This document shows, piece by piece, positions 48,939-60,900 of a stretch of 64,000 nucleotides of DNA. Position numbers and translations under genes: made by a program. Source of the DNA: Bolinopsis microptera (lineage: Eukaryota > Ctenophora > Tentaculata > Lobata > Bolinopsidae); contig NC_087074.1 in assembly GCF_026151205.1 (NCBI RefSeq), positions 1,240,001 through 1,304,000 of the forward strand, written 5' to 3'. The notes under the pieces were generated by a model. It was not told where the DNA came from and ran no database searches. It was given only the letters and a program-made list of their open reading frames with translations. Position 1 is the stretch's first letter. Each line of letters begins with the position of its first letter.

Positions 48939-49893
48939 CCTGGTTACTGGTTACCTGGTTACCTGGTTAACTGGTTTCTGGTTTCCTGGGATAACCTGGT
49001 TACCTGGTTACCTGGTTTCCTGGTTTCCTGGTTACCTGGTTACCTGCGTTACCTGTTTCCTGGTTGACCTGGTTAATCCTGGTTACCTGGTTACCTGGTT
49101 ACGGGTTACGGTTACTGGTTTCCGGTTACCTCGGTTTCCTGTTTCCTGGTTTCTGGTTACCTGGTTACTGGTCTCCTGGTCCTGGTTACATGGTTACCTG
49201 GTACCTGGTTTCCTGGTGACTGTTTCTGGTTACCTGGTTCCCTGTTTCCTGTTCCTGGTAACAGGTTACCGGGTAACCTGGTTACTGGTTACTGGTTACC
49301 TGGTTACCTGGTGACCTGGGTTACCTGTTTTCCTGGTTCTGGTTACCGGTTACATGTTACCTGGTTACCTGGTTACCTTGGTTACCTGGTTACCTGTTTT
49401 CTGGGTTTTCCTGAGGTTACTGTTACCTGGTTACCTGGTTACCTGGTTACTGGTAATGTACAGTTTAAGCGTTGGTATTAAGCAGGCAAGAGCCTAATCC
49501 TGGTTACCTGGTTACCGGTTACCTGGTTCTGGTTACCTGGTTTCTGGTTTCCTGGTTACCGGTTACCTGGTTTCCTGGTTACCCGGTTACCTGGTTACCT
49601 GGGTTACCTGGTTACCTGGTTACCTGGTTACCCTGTTTTCCGTTTCCTGGGTTACTGGTTACCCTGAGTTACCTGGTTTCCATGGTTATATGGTTACTGG
49701 TTACCTGGTTACCTGGTTACCTGGTTACTGGTTACCTGGTTTCCTGGTTACCCTGGTTACCTGGTTACCTGGTTACCATGGTTAACTGGTTTCCTAGGTT
49801 TCCTGGATACCTGGTTACCTCGTTTCCTGGTTACCTGGTTACTGTTTTTCCTGGTTACCGGTTACCTGGTTCCTGGTTCACTGGTTACCTGGT
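48939..49893. repeat. GGTTACCT satellite arrays, copy 2
   Basis: Two arrays (48,939-49,455 and 49,499-49,893) are separated by the spacer near 49,457-49,498. Compared with copy 1, the octamer phase is lost every few units by single-base deletions such as GGTTACTGG. The plus-strand open frames over them are repeat artefacts. Confidence 0.92.
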
Positions 49894-50543
49894 ATGTACA
49901 GTTAGAGGTGGTATTCAGCAGGCAGAGCCTAAGCTCTTAAAACTTTGTGACTTCTCTAGCTCTCGGTATTGGATCAAAAATAACTCTCTCCCTCTATATT
50001 GCGTATGTGGTGAGAGAGCCAAATCCCACCTTGGATTTTGCGGTATGTTTGTATGATTAGGACGCTGTCTGCACTTGCAACCAACCAATATATACAATAC
50101 TACTTGTGTTTCCGTGGTTCAGCTTCATGACTTTGTGACAAGAGACCAAATCTATATATAGCATACAGTTAACTTTAGTGCAAAGGCATAGCAGCTTCAT
50201 ATTTTCTATCGCTCATATACTTAGAAGCTGCTCTTCTTGTTTTTATCATGAAGTATGTTAGGTATGGCCACGGTGTCCACACGTTCACCGACTTCTCTAA
50301 TCTTAACTTTATATGTATTTTCTGTGCTGGGTGGTTATCCTCACACTGCCTTGTATAAACGATAGAGATAGGTTGTGCCTTGCATGGAAGTGAAATCAAG
50401 ATGTATCTCTGCCTTAAAAATCCGGCAGTTGCTAATTCACTCTCAGATCTCTCCGCAATGATCAAGTTCGAACTGTTCTCAAGTATGCAAGCCTTATAGT
50501 TAATTCCTCTCACCTATGCTCATGCTGTTCATTTTTGTATCAT

Positions 50544-50940
50544 TAAGTTTGCTGTTTGTAGCCTGGAATCTAATAACTAAAGTCAAGGTCTACAGTCAGT
50601 AAGCGTACCAAGGGCTGGCTGCAGGAGTTTGCACATACCACTGCGTAAGTTTCACTGTGTCAGCCCTGTTCTGCAGCTGGAAGTTGACAGGGCCGGAAGG
50701 TGTACAAGCAGTTGAACACAGCTAGTTTGACACAATGCGCGTACACCACCAGACATGCAGTTGAACACAGCCAGTTTGCACAATGCGCGTACCCACCAGA
50801 CACACCTCACGGTCTAGCACTGCTATATAATTTTAGGAGAGTACTTAACAACTTTATTTCTGTTGCCGGTCTGCTCTGGCGGCTGGCATTGGAGGCAGGG
50901 TCGCACATGGTCCGGTATACTCCTCTACCGCGCCTCACAT
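50544..50940. repeat. Unique DNA with a 56-bp tandem duplication
   Basis: AGTTGAACACAGC(T/C)AGTTTG followed by CACAATGCGCGTAC is present twice, near 50,709 and 50,760. Sequence from here on returns to clean reading and is richer in G+C than the left part of the window. No gene was recognised. Confidence 0.6.
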
Positions 50941-50949
50941 GACCTTCAG

Positions 50950-51130
50950 CCTGCGTCACGTGATTCATTCTGACCTGATAATTGGCACGCTGCCAGTCAC
51001 ATGGGAGGGTAGGCGCGCGCGCTGATTGGCGGCTACAGCAGTGGTGCTGACAGTTGCTCAGTTACTTTACTGACACTCACACGGCTTGGATTACCAACAG
51101 TTCTCTCTCTCTCTCTCTCTCTCTAGAAGA
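50950..51130 (+). promoter_or_regulatory. Candidate CpG-rich promoter
   Basis: GTCACGTGAT (E-box CACGTG at 50,957-50,962), CAGTCACATG near 50,994, a GGCGCGCGCGC run and an inverted CCAAT box (GATTGGC at 51,024-51,030) lie within 80 bp, followed by a CT tract at 51,103-51,124. The clustering is typical of a TATA-less animal promoter. No gene start downstream could be fixed, so the direction is inferred from the CT tract and the next possible exon on the plus strand. Confidence 0.35.
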
Positions 51131-52490
51131 CAGCTATACTACCACTCTCCCCCTGTTTTGCGTACAATGCCTCATAATTCTGTATACGTACTCAGTAAGT
51201 ATCATGCCATTACTCCGTTTCTATTTTTCTGATCTGATTTGTAAGCATGTGCTCTTGATCACACCCTTCTTATTTTCTGGGAAACTTCTGAAGTAGCATC
51301 GCCGTTTTTCTCTCTCTACAAAACTTGCATCATCGTTCGTTGAATGTGCAGTCAAGAAAGATGGTTATTGTTTGTCTTAGTAAGTGCAAAATAGTGTTAC
51401 ATTCTATTTATACATCATATCTTGTGCCCTAAATTAGATTGTATGATATATAAGGAATTGAACAAAGGAATTGAACATAGAAAAGGAAAGGGGCCGTAAA
51501 AGTGAATGCCTGGGCTTGTTTGGCAATTGATTATATAGCAGTGTGAATCTGAACAACAAGTTTCCTTTCAAGAAAACATACAATATATTGGCATCAAAGA
51601 AATCCAGTCGTTTCTCATATCTTCCTGATATTTCCTTCGACATTAAGGGAACTTCACTGGTTATAATCTGTCAATATATGCATTTCGAAAGAAAAATCCA
51701 AACATTAAATACAGAGCTTGCCAATATAATTTATAAAGTTAAGATCATGTGAGATGAAACCTTCAAGTCGAACTGTAACGTTACATCTTGACACGACTCC
51801 AACTGTAACGTTACATCTTGGCACGACTCCAACTAATGACACGGCTGGTTTTACCACATAGTAATGTATAACATGTAAAGCTTTAACTATATTCCGGACT
51901 CGTGCTGTTAAAAGTTGACTGTATATAATAAAAATAGTACAGGATATATAATATATACGTTAGTTTCTGCATCCGATGTAGTCAGCAATCTTGTGACGTC
52001 ACAATCTTGTGACGTAGAGGATTTTGGAAGACAGTGCTTGGTAAGGATGTGCCAGGTAAGCCATGTAAATGTAAGGCAGTCGGTAATGAACCTGGAGTCC
52101 AGGTTCGGCCTCACTTCCCCTGTTTCTATACTGCATCCCATGAAGTGTTCCTCTTCAAGCTCCATCTTACTCCTTTAAATTTAAATAATTATACGACATA
52201 TTATTGTCATGTTGACGCCCTAAAAATTGTCTAAAGAATTCTGAATTGTATTCGGCATGCTCGACAAAAAGGTACAAAGATCTGATTTGTGGCTGTGTAC
52301 AAGGTACAACTTGAGAAGCCCTTTACATCCAAGGTAAATTGACATCCCAGGAATGCAGAATAGATGGTATTTAAAGTCGTGTTGTGTGTTTACTAAGACA
52401 TACTTTTTCAGAATGCTGTTTTGCGATGGTGCCCGTATTTCGATCTGAAGACCAAACATACCCGCGCCCCGGCCACCTACCGATCAAGGT
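51131..52490. other. Non-coding stretch with duplicated CRE-like sites
   Basis: ATCTTGTGACGT is tandemly duplicated at 51,988-52,015, making one full cAMP-response palindrome (TGACGTCA at 51,994-52,001) and one half site (TGACGTA at 52,010). A 30-bp tandem pair with CAACTGTAACGTTACATC lies at about 51,769-51,832. No exon was recognised. Confidence 0.45.
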
Positions 52491-52495
52491 TTGTG

Positions 52496-52710
52496 TCACA
52501 TCACATAACACATCACATACCACATCACATACCACATCACATACCACATCACATACCACATCACATACCACATCACATACCACATCACATACCACATCAC
52601 ATAACACATCACATAACACATCACATACCACATCACATACCACATCACATACCACATCACATACCACATCACATACCACATCACATACCACATCACATAC
52701 CACATCACAT
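52496..52710. repeat. 12-bp tandem repeat (ATACCACATCAC), about 18 units
   Basis: Clean 12-bp periodicity with a few ATAACACATCAC variants near the left end and in the middle. All open frames over it, on both strands, reflect the repeat. Confidence 0.95.
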
Positions 52711-54151
52711 ATTATTATATCACCTCCCTCGACTTTTAATCTTCAGCTGGATATTTTCCTAACATATTCATGACTGTTCACAGGAATTTTCAGTGAAATC
52801 ACTTTGCATATTTTCCTGATGATTTGCACTTGTTTGTTGGTAAATTCTTACACCAAATTGAAACACGATGATTTTACCCTGGAAATTACCCGCAAGCTGT
52901 CCCTTATCAGGAAGTCTCAAGTACCGTGGGAGCCCAAACCACCCCCACCATATACGGCCTGATTGTTACTGATGAATTGTTCACACCCTTAAGATCATGC
53001 ACCTCTTCAGCAGCACCCTTTACCGTCACAGCAGCTCCCGTCACCAGACTCCACTAAATTAGGCTCCCCCCGCACTCAGTCCTTTTCATTGTGGCGCTTC
53101 CTTTTTATTCTCCTGTTTGAGCTGGTTTTGTTGTGCTGTTCTGAGAGCTCCGCCGTAGCTCAGTGTTACTACCATCTTCATTAGGTAATGTTATAGTTCC
53201 GTGCTGAACTACAAACGTTCAAGGCTACTTTGTCTGTCTAGTTTTGTTAGAGAAAAGTCTTAGAAGTACTCCGTAGAAGAGCACTATTATAGAGTTTTAG
53301 CGACCTCAAAAAGGCGGTGGCCACCTCTGTGCTGCTCGTCTGCCTGATAGCTCAGAGAGAGGAGCCGGGAGACCTGGCCCTCAAACTTCCCCGACCTCCG
53401 TCTTTACCACCGTTAGGACTTATAATTATTGCTAACATCCAATTTACAGAGTTTTCACGCCTCGTCAAGTTTCACAGTGTAACTGCCGAGTAAACTGTAG
53501 GGTCGTGTCTCTGGCAGGGTGCTATTTTAGGCGACAGCATGCTACTGGGTGATCTTTTTATTGCTTGGCTTTAAAAGCGTCTTTTAAACTCCCACATATG
53601 GCAAATAAACTTCAAGGGCTTTGTGTTTATTACATAAAATATTCAAAAATTACCCTCAAGTTCGCAGTCTGGGTGTCTCGATTGGCTACAAGGACTTACC
53701 TTTGAGCCCTTTTTTATCAATTGGGAGAAATTTGTTTCTGGTACAAATTTCTAAATTTGATAATCCTTGACAAATTATCATGATGGGCCCGGTCGGGGCA
53801 GAATACACTTCTACACCTGAATTATCTCCCTTAAACCGAGGAGACCCGGAGAGGGGTAAAATTTCACCCTTATTTCATGGACAACCTGAGTTAGGGAGCG
53901 TATAAGTTGGCAACGGATCCTGGTTCCACCAGACCACGCCCCTCTTATTCTGTAATCTGCTCCCAAACAAATTATTGTATTTACACTCAGATAATATATG
54001 AGAATAGCAATTATCGTCATGCAACAGCAAACGGGAATAAATTAGGTCAAACTTCGAAGTCGCGTGTCAACTTTTTTGTGGAAATAGTTATGGCATCACT
54101 AGTTTCCGGTTATGAAATATTTGGTTGTGTTTGACTAATTTACATTTTCAG
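52711..54151. other. Moderately GC-rich non-coding stretch
   Basis: The segment 52,900-53,560 is richer in G+C and has proline/serine-rich short frames but no supported exon. The words GTAGCTCAG (near 53,153) and ATAGCTCAG (near 53,348) resemble a tRNA A box, without a B box at the right distance. Confidence 0.45.
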
Positions 54152-54240
54152 ACGCATTCATCACGGAGTGCACGTAGCTCCCGCTCTCCGCACTCCCCAA
54201 ACAGTAACTCTCTCAACAGGATGACTGTCTGTGCGGAGGA
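54152..54240 (+). other. Possible exon resembling PKA type II regulatory subunit inhibitor site
   Basis: A TTACATTTTCAG acceptor is followed by 89 bp open in one frame and a GAG|GTAAAC donor. The peptide is serine/arginine-rich (RSARSSRSPHSPNSN) and ends NRMTVCAEE. In RII subunits of protein kinase A the pseudosubstrate reads R-R-x-S-V-C-A-E, and the V-C-A-E match and a threonine at the phosphoacceptor place are suggestive. No dimerisation-domain exon upstream and no cyclic-nucleotide-binding exon downstream was found before the next gene. The assignment is therefore tentative, and chance similarity is quite possible. Confidence 0.35.
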
Positions 54241-54380
54241 GGTAAACATCTTTATCTTTATTAATAATTATCTTAATTACATTAATTATCTTAATTACAT
54301 CAATAATGTGATATCTTTTATCTTTATATCATTAATTATCTTAATTACATCAATAATTAGATCGAGGTAATTATCTTTTA
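54241..54380. repeat. AT-rich imperfect repeat (ATTAATTATCTTAATTACATCA)
   Basis: Three to four imperfect copies of a TTAATTATCTTAATTACATC word alternate with ATCTTTTATCTTTATATCA. A simple AT-rich intronic-type repeat. Confidence 0.75.
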
Positions 54381-54919
54381 TCTTTATATCACATTATATT
54401 CGATCGTAAAATTGTGAAATTGTTCGTAATTAACTTGTTTATTACTGTCTCGTGAGATTTATCCTTATTTAATCCCAGTTTTTGAATTCACGATCTTTAC
54501 CTGTCTTTATTGTGGTTTTAGATAACTTTGCTTTGTTTTTTTGTTGTTGCTAGTGTTGCTCGAATAATTTCTGTTGTCGTCTCAGATTGCGTGACAGCAA
54601 CTTCGTTAGTTAGATTTTAACGGGAAACATATTGACTTCATAGTAAGTTACCCCATAACATTCCTAAGTCCAGAGAGCGAGGAAACCTGAATATTTCTCA
54701 GTAATATTTGGCAAGATGATTACACAAATATCTTAGTAACAGTGTCTAAACCTACGCTCGGTAAACATCGCAAAAATTCCTCACTTTTGACTGGGAGCCC
54801 ACGCCCAAAAACCAGGCCTGTAAACACTATTACAAATATCGTGAAATATTCGAAATATTTCGGAGGTTAAAGGCGACTTGAAGTCCAGCAGGCAAGTGTC
54901 TGGGACAATCGCCGACCGG

Positions 54920-55050
54920 TTTTAAAGTGAGAGTGAGAATGAGAGTGAGAATGAGAGTGAGACAGGGAGTGAGACTGAGAGAGAGAGAGTGAAAGTGAGG
55001 GAAAGTGAGAGAGGAAAGTGAGGGAAAGTGAGGGAGAGAGAGTGAGGGAC
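54920..55050. repeat. GAGAGTGA-type low-complexity tract
   Basis: Purine-rich repeats built from GAGAGTGAGAAT, GAGACTGA and GGGAAAGTGA. The minus-strand serine/leucine-rich frame through it is an artefact of composition. Confidence 0.85.
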
Positions 55051-55716
55051 GCGAATGTTAAGAGGGTAGACATGACGTAACTATCTCCCTCCCCCAACAC
55101 GTCTACCCTTGTCTCTGGCGTGTCATAAGAACAAGACAACTGACATCACCCTGCAAATACTCACTTAGTTTTCAAGACACTAACAGTCACCTCTCTCTCT
55201 GGGCGAGTCCTGGGCGTGTCTTAAGCAGTGTTGTACGGGAGAGTCTAGGGTGTGGCCTCACTCCCTCCATCTCTCTCTCTCACTCTATCTCTCGCCAAGT
55301 TTTTACCAGCAGCTGAGAATGTGATAAATACGTAGGATACATGTTGACTTATTTCAACAGTGATTAGTTCTCACATGGCTGGTTTATAACTCAATACCTC
55401 TATGATAATCTGTGTTATGATAATTAAAATAATTTTACAACAGAAATGAACATTCAACAAATACCGGAAATTTAAAGCCTCTCAGAAAAAAAAACCCAGA
55501 TTATATTCTACATTTTATAAATAAATACAACAAAGAATGAGTTCCAAATATGTGCCTAATAATAAGCGTTAATGTAACATGCCATTATTAGCGACTCTGA
55601 GGCTCAATTGTGGACCAATTTATGCTTTACTTTGTTCCTTACCGCGCTAACCTCCTCCCAATACACAACACATCCTGTAAGTTCCCGGGCCAAAGGGAAA
55701 AAGAATAAACTGACAA

Positions 55717-55848
55717 GGTAGGGGTTTTACTGTCGGGTGGATGAGAACGCCTTTAATCGTTACCTGGTTACCTGGTTACCTGGTTACCTGGTTACCTGGT
55801 TAGGTAGGAGTTTTACTGTCGGGTGGATGAGAACGCCTTTAATCGTTA
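55717..55848. repeat. Five GGTTACCT units between 46-bp direct repeats
   Basis: The same 46-bp sequence (GGTAGG(G/A)GTTTTACTGTCG then GGTGGATGAGAACGCC) stands at 55,717-55,762 and 55,803-55,848. Between them lie five perfect octamers identical to the large arrays 50 kb and 6 kb to the left. The flank resembles a replication-slippage or repair duplication in which the octamer tract was captured or first seeded. Confidence 0.9.
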
Positions 55849-56640
55849 TCGTACAAAGGGCTCATATCGGTTTAGATCTGTCATCAATTGCTATCGACCT
55901 CCCCGTATGAAACGAATATCTATTTGGTCAGAAGGCTTCGGAACCCGATATAAAGCCTATTCTTGGCTCATTTGTCATCGATATGCAGACGACAAGAAGG
56001 AGCCATGAGTGCTCAGCAACATGGACCAAGTTGCAACGATGTTAAAATAAGGCCTGACAAAATGTTGGGGCCTGACTCCTTTGTGGCTAACCAAACCTTA
56101 GTTGGTGACAAGATTACAGCTTATCACTATTGCATTGGTCCCTGCATCCTTATTGACATCGGTATCACCGCAATTCGAGGCATATTACCATCGCACCTGA
56201 AGGATTCAAAAGCTCTATCAAGATGAATTATGATAATTCAATCTTAGTGTTTACACTGTCCCACCAATGAATTTTATACTTGAAAATTAGTATGGATGTG
56301 TTTTCCCAAGCTGTTGCTTGATTCCCTAGTCTAAAAGAGGCTTTGCGACGGGTGGACTCCCAAACAAACCGCTGAGCCTCCTACCCACAATATATAGTGT
56401 GCTGGGTGCAATTAGACCGGCTGCAGGTTGGCACTAAAATCAGTTCAAATAACTGGGAGGCGGAGGCGCTAATTCGTCGTTTTGAAGCAACTGTAGGGCG
56501 TTCACTCTGCACATACTTTTGAATACCAACATTCCTTGTGTGGTTCCCCCTGCCAGTGCCAGTTGACACTTGAGATACTCTAAATAGTGCAAATCTATTG
56601 TCGAGATTAATCTTTAGATTTAGACATAGTTTAGTTGCGA
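55849..56640. other. Unassigned stretch
   Basis: Plus-strand frames at 55,823-56,008 and 55,963-56,226 overlap in different frames and show no recognisable domain or splice sites. No call is made. Confidence 0.4.
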
Positions 56641-56647
56641 GTTCTCA

Positions 56648-57017
<370 letters not shown>

Positions 57018-57239
57018 TCAAGGATTATAATATCTTGACAAGGTCCACGGAACAGGAGCTTCCGGTGTACCACTGTTCACATTGCAGTATATAATTACCA
57101 AATGTATCACGTGTGTCATCACTGCCAAATATATATAATACGGGACAGTCCTCTCCGCCAGCATTCATACTACATTAACTTTTCCCATCTTCGCTCGCAA
57201 AGAAAACCTGTAAAAACCCGCTCCGCTCCTGTCACAGGA

Positions 57240-57345
57240 GGTGTCAGATACGGGGTGTCACGTGTAGGATAAGATCTCCGTGAGATCTCGTTGGCCGGGG
57301 GGTGGAGGAGGAGTGCGCGGCGCGCGCAGTCACATGACCGGTAGT
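57240..57345 (+). promoter_or_regulatory. Candidate promoter of the SH2B-like gene
   Basis: CACGTG at 57,259-57,264, a GTGCGCGGCGCGCGCAG stretch and GTCACATGACC at 57,329-57,339 sit 600-700 bp upstream of the start codon. The combination CpG run plus CAGTCACATG also occurs in the candidate promoter near 51.0 kb. GTCACATGAC is close to the E-box type bound by MiT/TFE bHLH-zip factors. The start of transcription is not defined. Confidence 0.4.
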
Positions 57346-57479
57346 GCCGGAGAGGCACATGCAGGTGCTCCCTGGTATATCTAGCTGGTTAGTTGTCGTC
57401 AATATATTAATATATATTTTTATATAGGTGCGTTGGGCAGGGAGGGAGGACTATAGGAATGTGGGTAGGGTGTGACCTG

Positions 57480-57735
57480 TCAACGCTCCTCTCCAGCTCT
57501 CCCTCTCTCTCTCCCTCTCCCACTAGGAGCTCCCTCCAGAGACGCTAATTTTACATATGTTTTAAATAGGAATATATATTTAAATATATATATACCTCGG
57601 CCAGCCGCCGTACTCTCCTCTCCCTCCAGCCTTTCCCTCTGAGTTTTAGTGCTAATTTTCTCGTGTGCCGTGTGCTTGTGTTAGTTAGGTGCCCTCTCTC
57701 TCCATCTCTCTCTCTCCCTCTCTCTCTGTCCTGAT
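57480..57735. repeat. CT-rich tracts in the likely 5' leader region
   Basis: CTCTCCCTCTCTCTCTCC blocks at about 57,490-57,525 and 57,690-57,735 lie between the candidate promoter and the SH2B-like start codon. Pyrimidine tracts of this kind are common in animal 5' leaders and are not coding here. Confidence 0.7.
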
Positions 57736-57942
57736 ATCCTGTACTGAGCCCGGAATGTGGGATAACTAGTACAAGGCAACACCTGCAACTCTCACTCGGA
57801 GTGTATCTTGTAGGGTCTCCCCCGCTAGTAGCTGTCACTCTGTACCGTGAGCTTTATCCCTCACTTCAACCCAGTAGTCTCTCATTTCTGTAGTCTACAT
57901 AGATCTCTACCAGTGAGCTCTGCGCAGCCACCCGTCAAGCGC

Positions 57943-60900
57943 ATGATTTGGAGCTTTCTTTGCAAGGGTGGCATCGTCTACAAGAAAATGGAGGATCGTC
58001 AGAGAACTGCGTCCATGTCCACGCATAGGAGCAACCAGGAAGAATCTAAATCACCGAAAAGTCGCCGGAGAAACACTATCAGTATTACAGATTTTGCTCG
58101 GACTAGGCCAAGTCGAGCTGGAAAGAAGAATAAAACGGTGTCATGTTTGATTGAAACGGTATCGGAATCCAGTAATGTTTACACGCAGCCAGCGATCAGT
58201 CAGATTATTGAGGAAATCAAGGTTTTGAAGATTTGTGGAGCTTATTTGCATTTTCATCTGATTTTGTGCTTTCAGTCTGTTATTTTGCTTTTTTGTTGTC
58301 GAAATTGTTGATAAAAATTGAAATCTTCGTTGAAATTTTTGATGAAAATTGAAATATTCGTCGAAATCATTGAGTTTCCATCCTTATTTCACGTTTAAAT
58401 ACTGCCAATCAAAATTTGTGTTGATAAAATTAACCATCCCATATGTTGACGTTATTTCCTTTGCAGGTGTCGAAGTTTTGCGAGTTTCACAGCCGGCACG
58501 CAGCCTACCATTTAGCACACAACGTGCACTTGTTCATGCGAGACCACAGCCTCCCCCCGCCAGTCACACAGTCACACTTCATGGACAAGTTCCTTGAAGG
58601 TAAGATTAATAGTCACTATTTAGGGAAGGTAAGATTAAAATACAGCCCTTGTTGCTCTAGATCTAGTTCGTATTTTGTAAGTTGCGTTGATTGTTCTAAC
58701 TTGTCTTGTTGTATCTATCTAGGATTGAAATCTTACATCGTTCTGCCGTTTAATAGTTTATCTATCGCGTCAGCAGTTAGTAGTAGGACGAGGTGTTTCC
58801 CGTCAGTTTTCTGAGTTTTGTAACATTGTTTTTCTTGTAACACAGGTTGCATGTGTTCGTGACACGTTTAGTTTGAGTTTTATAACACGCGTTGTAACAC
58901 AATTTGTTGCTGCTTTGGCACACTGTTTGTATTGTGCGTCAGATTGGGACCCAATTTGTGTTGGTTAAGTGACACAACTTATTTTCTAGCAGAATTAAGT
59001 TGGCGGTAACACCGTTTGTTTTGTTTGGTGACAATTTGCGTTTTGAGAAACATTTTATTTGCCCTTTCGAACACGGATGTTTGTGTACTATTGTAGTTCG
59101 TGAATGTGAAACCTACAATTTACCGATATTGAAGAACCCTATGGCTTCTGTTGGACATATTCAGCCGTCTAGCTTTTAAATTGAAACGATATGGCCCCAG
59201 ATTTAGATTTAAATTGGGCAAATATTATTTAAAACTACAAAACGGCTGCTTTAAAAAACCCTAAAACGACAACACGGCTTCATTTTGCTATTTTAGACAA
59301 CCTGGAATTCAAAGCAAATAACATTTGTACGTGGGTACGGTAGATCCGAGACACTTCAACTGAAGCCCCACAAGTGTTCCTAATTTATTAGACCTGGCAG
59401 TGCAGTAACTATAATTCAGTTAAACCCCTCTTAGAATTGACCAAGTACCTGACTTTTGGGTCTCCACCACAACACCCTTTACACTCTCCTTGACAAGTTT
59501 CCGGGTCCGGAAACAGCACCTGACTCTACGGTATAAATGTAGATCTGGGTGTTCACTTGAGAGAAGTTCGGCAGAAGTATAGTAGATGTAGTGTAGTAGT
59601 TCGGCAGAAGTATAGTAGATGTAGTGTAGTAGTTCGGCAGAAGTATAGTAGATGTAGTGTAGTAGTTCACACACTAACTCCGATTGAGGACTCCCTACAA
59701 AGTAGCTGAAGTAGGCGAAGTGTAGCTGAAGTAGGCGAAGTGTAGGTGAAGTGCAGTAGGTGAAGCACTCAGTGAATTAGTGAAGTATTTAGTGAGTTGG
59801 TCTGTTTGCTCTGTCTGACTAGTAACCGGGGGTAGTGTGTGTGTTTGCTCTGTCTGACTAGTAACCGGGGGTAGTGTGTGTGGTGACTAGTAACCGGGGG
59901 TAGTGTGTGTGGTGACTAGTAACCGGGGGTAGTGTGTGTGGTGACTAGTAACCGGGGGTAGTGTGTGTGTGTTGCTCTGTCTGACTAGTAACCGGAGGTA
60001 GTGTGTGTGTGTTGCTCTGTCTGACTAGTAACCGGGGGTAGTGTGTGTTGCTCTGTCTGACTAGTAACCGGGGGTAGTGTGTGTGGTGACTAGTAACCGG
60101 GGGTAGTGTGTGTGGTGACTAGTAACCGGGGGTAGTGTGTGTGTTGCTCTGTCTGACTAGTAACCGGGGGTAGTGTGTGTGGTGACTAGTAACCGGGGGT
60201 AGTGTGTGTGGTGACTAGTAACCGGGGGTAGTGTGTGTGTGTTGCTCTGTCTGACTAGTAACCGGGGGTAGTGTGTGTGTGTTGCTCTGTCTGACTAGTA
60301 ACCGGGGGTAGTGTGTGTGGTGACTAGTAACCGGGGGTAGTGTGTGTGGTGACTAGTAACCGGGGGTAGTGTGTGTGGTGACTAGTAACCGGGGGTAGTG
60401 TGTGTGTGTTGCTCTGTCTGACTAGTAACCGGGGGTAGTGTGTGTGTTGCTCTGTCTGACTAGTAACCGGGGGTAGTGTGTGTTGCTCTGTCTGACTAGT
60501 AACCGGGGGTAGTGTGTGTGGTGACTAGTAACCGGGGGTAGTGTGTGTGTGTTTGCTCTGTCTGACTAGTAACCGGGGGTAGTGTGTGTGTGTTGCTCTG
60601 TCTGACTAGTAACCGGGGGTAGTGTGTGTGGTGACTAGTAACCGGGGGTAGTGTGTGTGGTGACTAGTAACCGGGGGTAGTGTGTGTGGTGACTAGTAAC
60701 CGGGGGTAGTGTGTGTGTTGCTCTGTCTGACTAGTAACCGGGGGTAGTGTGTGTGTGTTGCTCTGTCTGACTAGTAACCGGGGGTAGTGTGTGTTGCTCT
60801 GTCTGACTAGTAACCGGGGGTAGTGTGTGTGGTGACTAGTAACCGGGGGTAGTGTGTGTGGTGACTAGTAACCGGGGGTAGTGTGTGTGGTGACTAGTAA

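Larger units (their letters stand above)
44109..50543. repeat. 6.4-kb duplicated block, copy 2 (indel-riddled)
   Basis: This is a direct-orientation twin of 1-6,413 with the same order of parts: LINE RT, interspersed repeat with the 140-bp insertion, about six 52-bp units (45,366-45,680), AT-rich middle, and two GGTTACCT arrays (48,939-49,455 and 49,499-49,893) with their spacers. It differs by single-base insertions, deletions and substitutions every 10-20 bases, spread evenly over repeats, unique sequence and coding-like parts alike, with little net change in length. That pattern resembles raw single-molecule reads more than evolutionary decay. Confidence 0.9.

Noticed and set aside
52371-52773. 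Overlapping frames on both strands with four-residue periodicity
   Set aside because: They come from the 12-bp tandem repeat, whose length is a multiple of three, so frames stay open by construction.
53150-53365. tRNA genes suggested by TAGCTCAG words
   Set aside because: There is no B box, acceptor stem or anticodon arm around either word.
55823-56226. Two overlapping plus-strand frames as a gene
   Set aside because: They lie in different frames, show no domain and contain no splice sites joining them.
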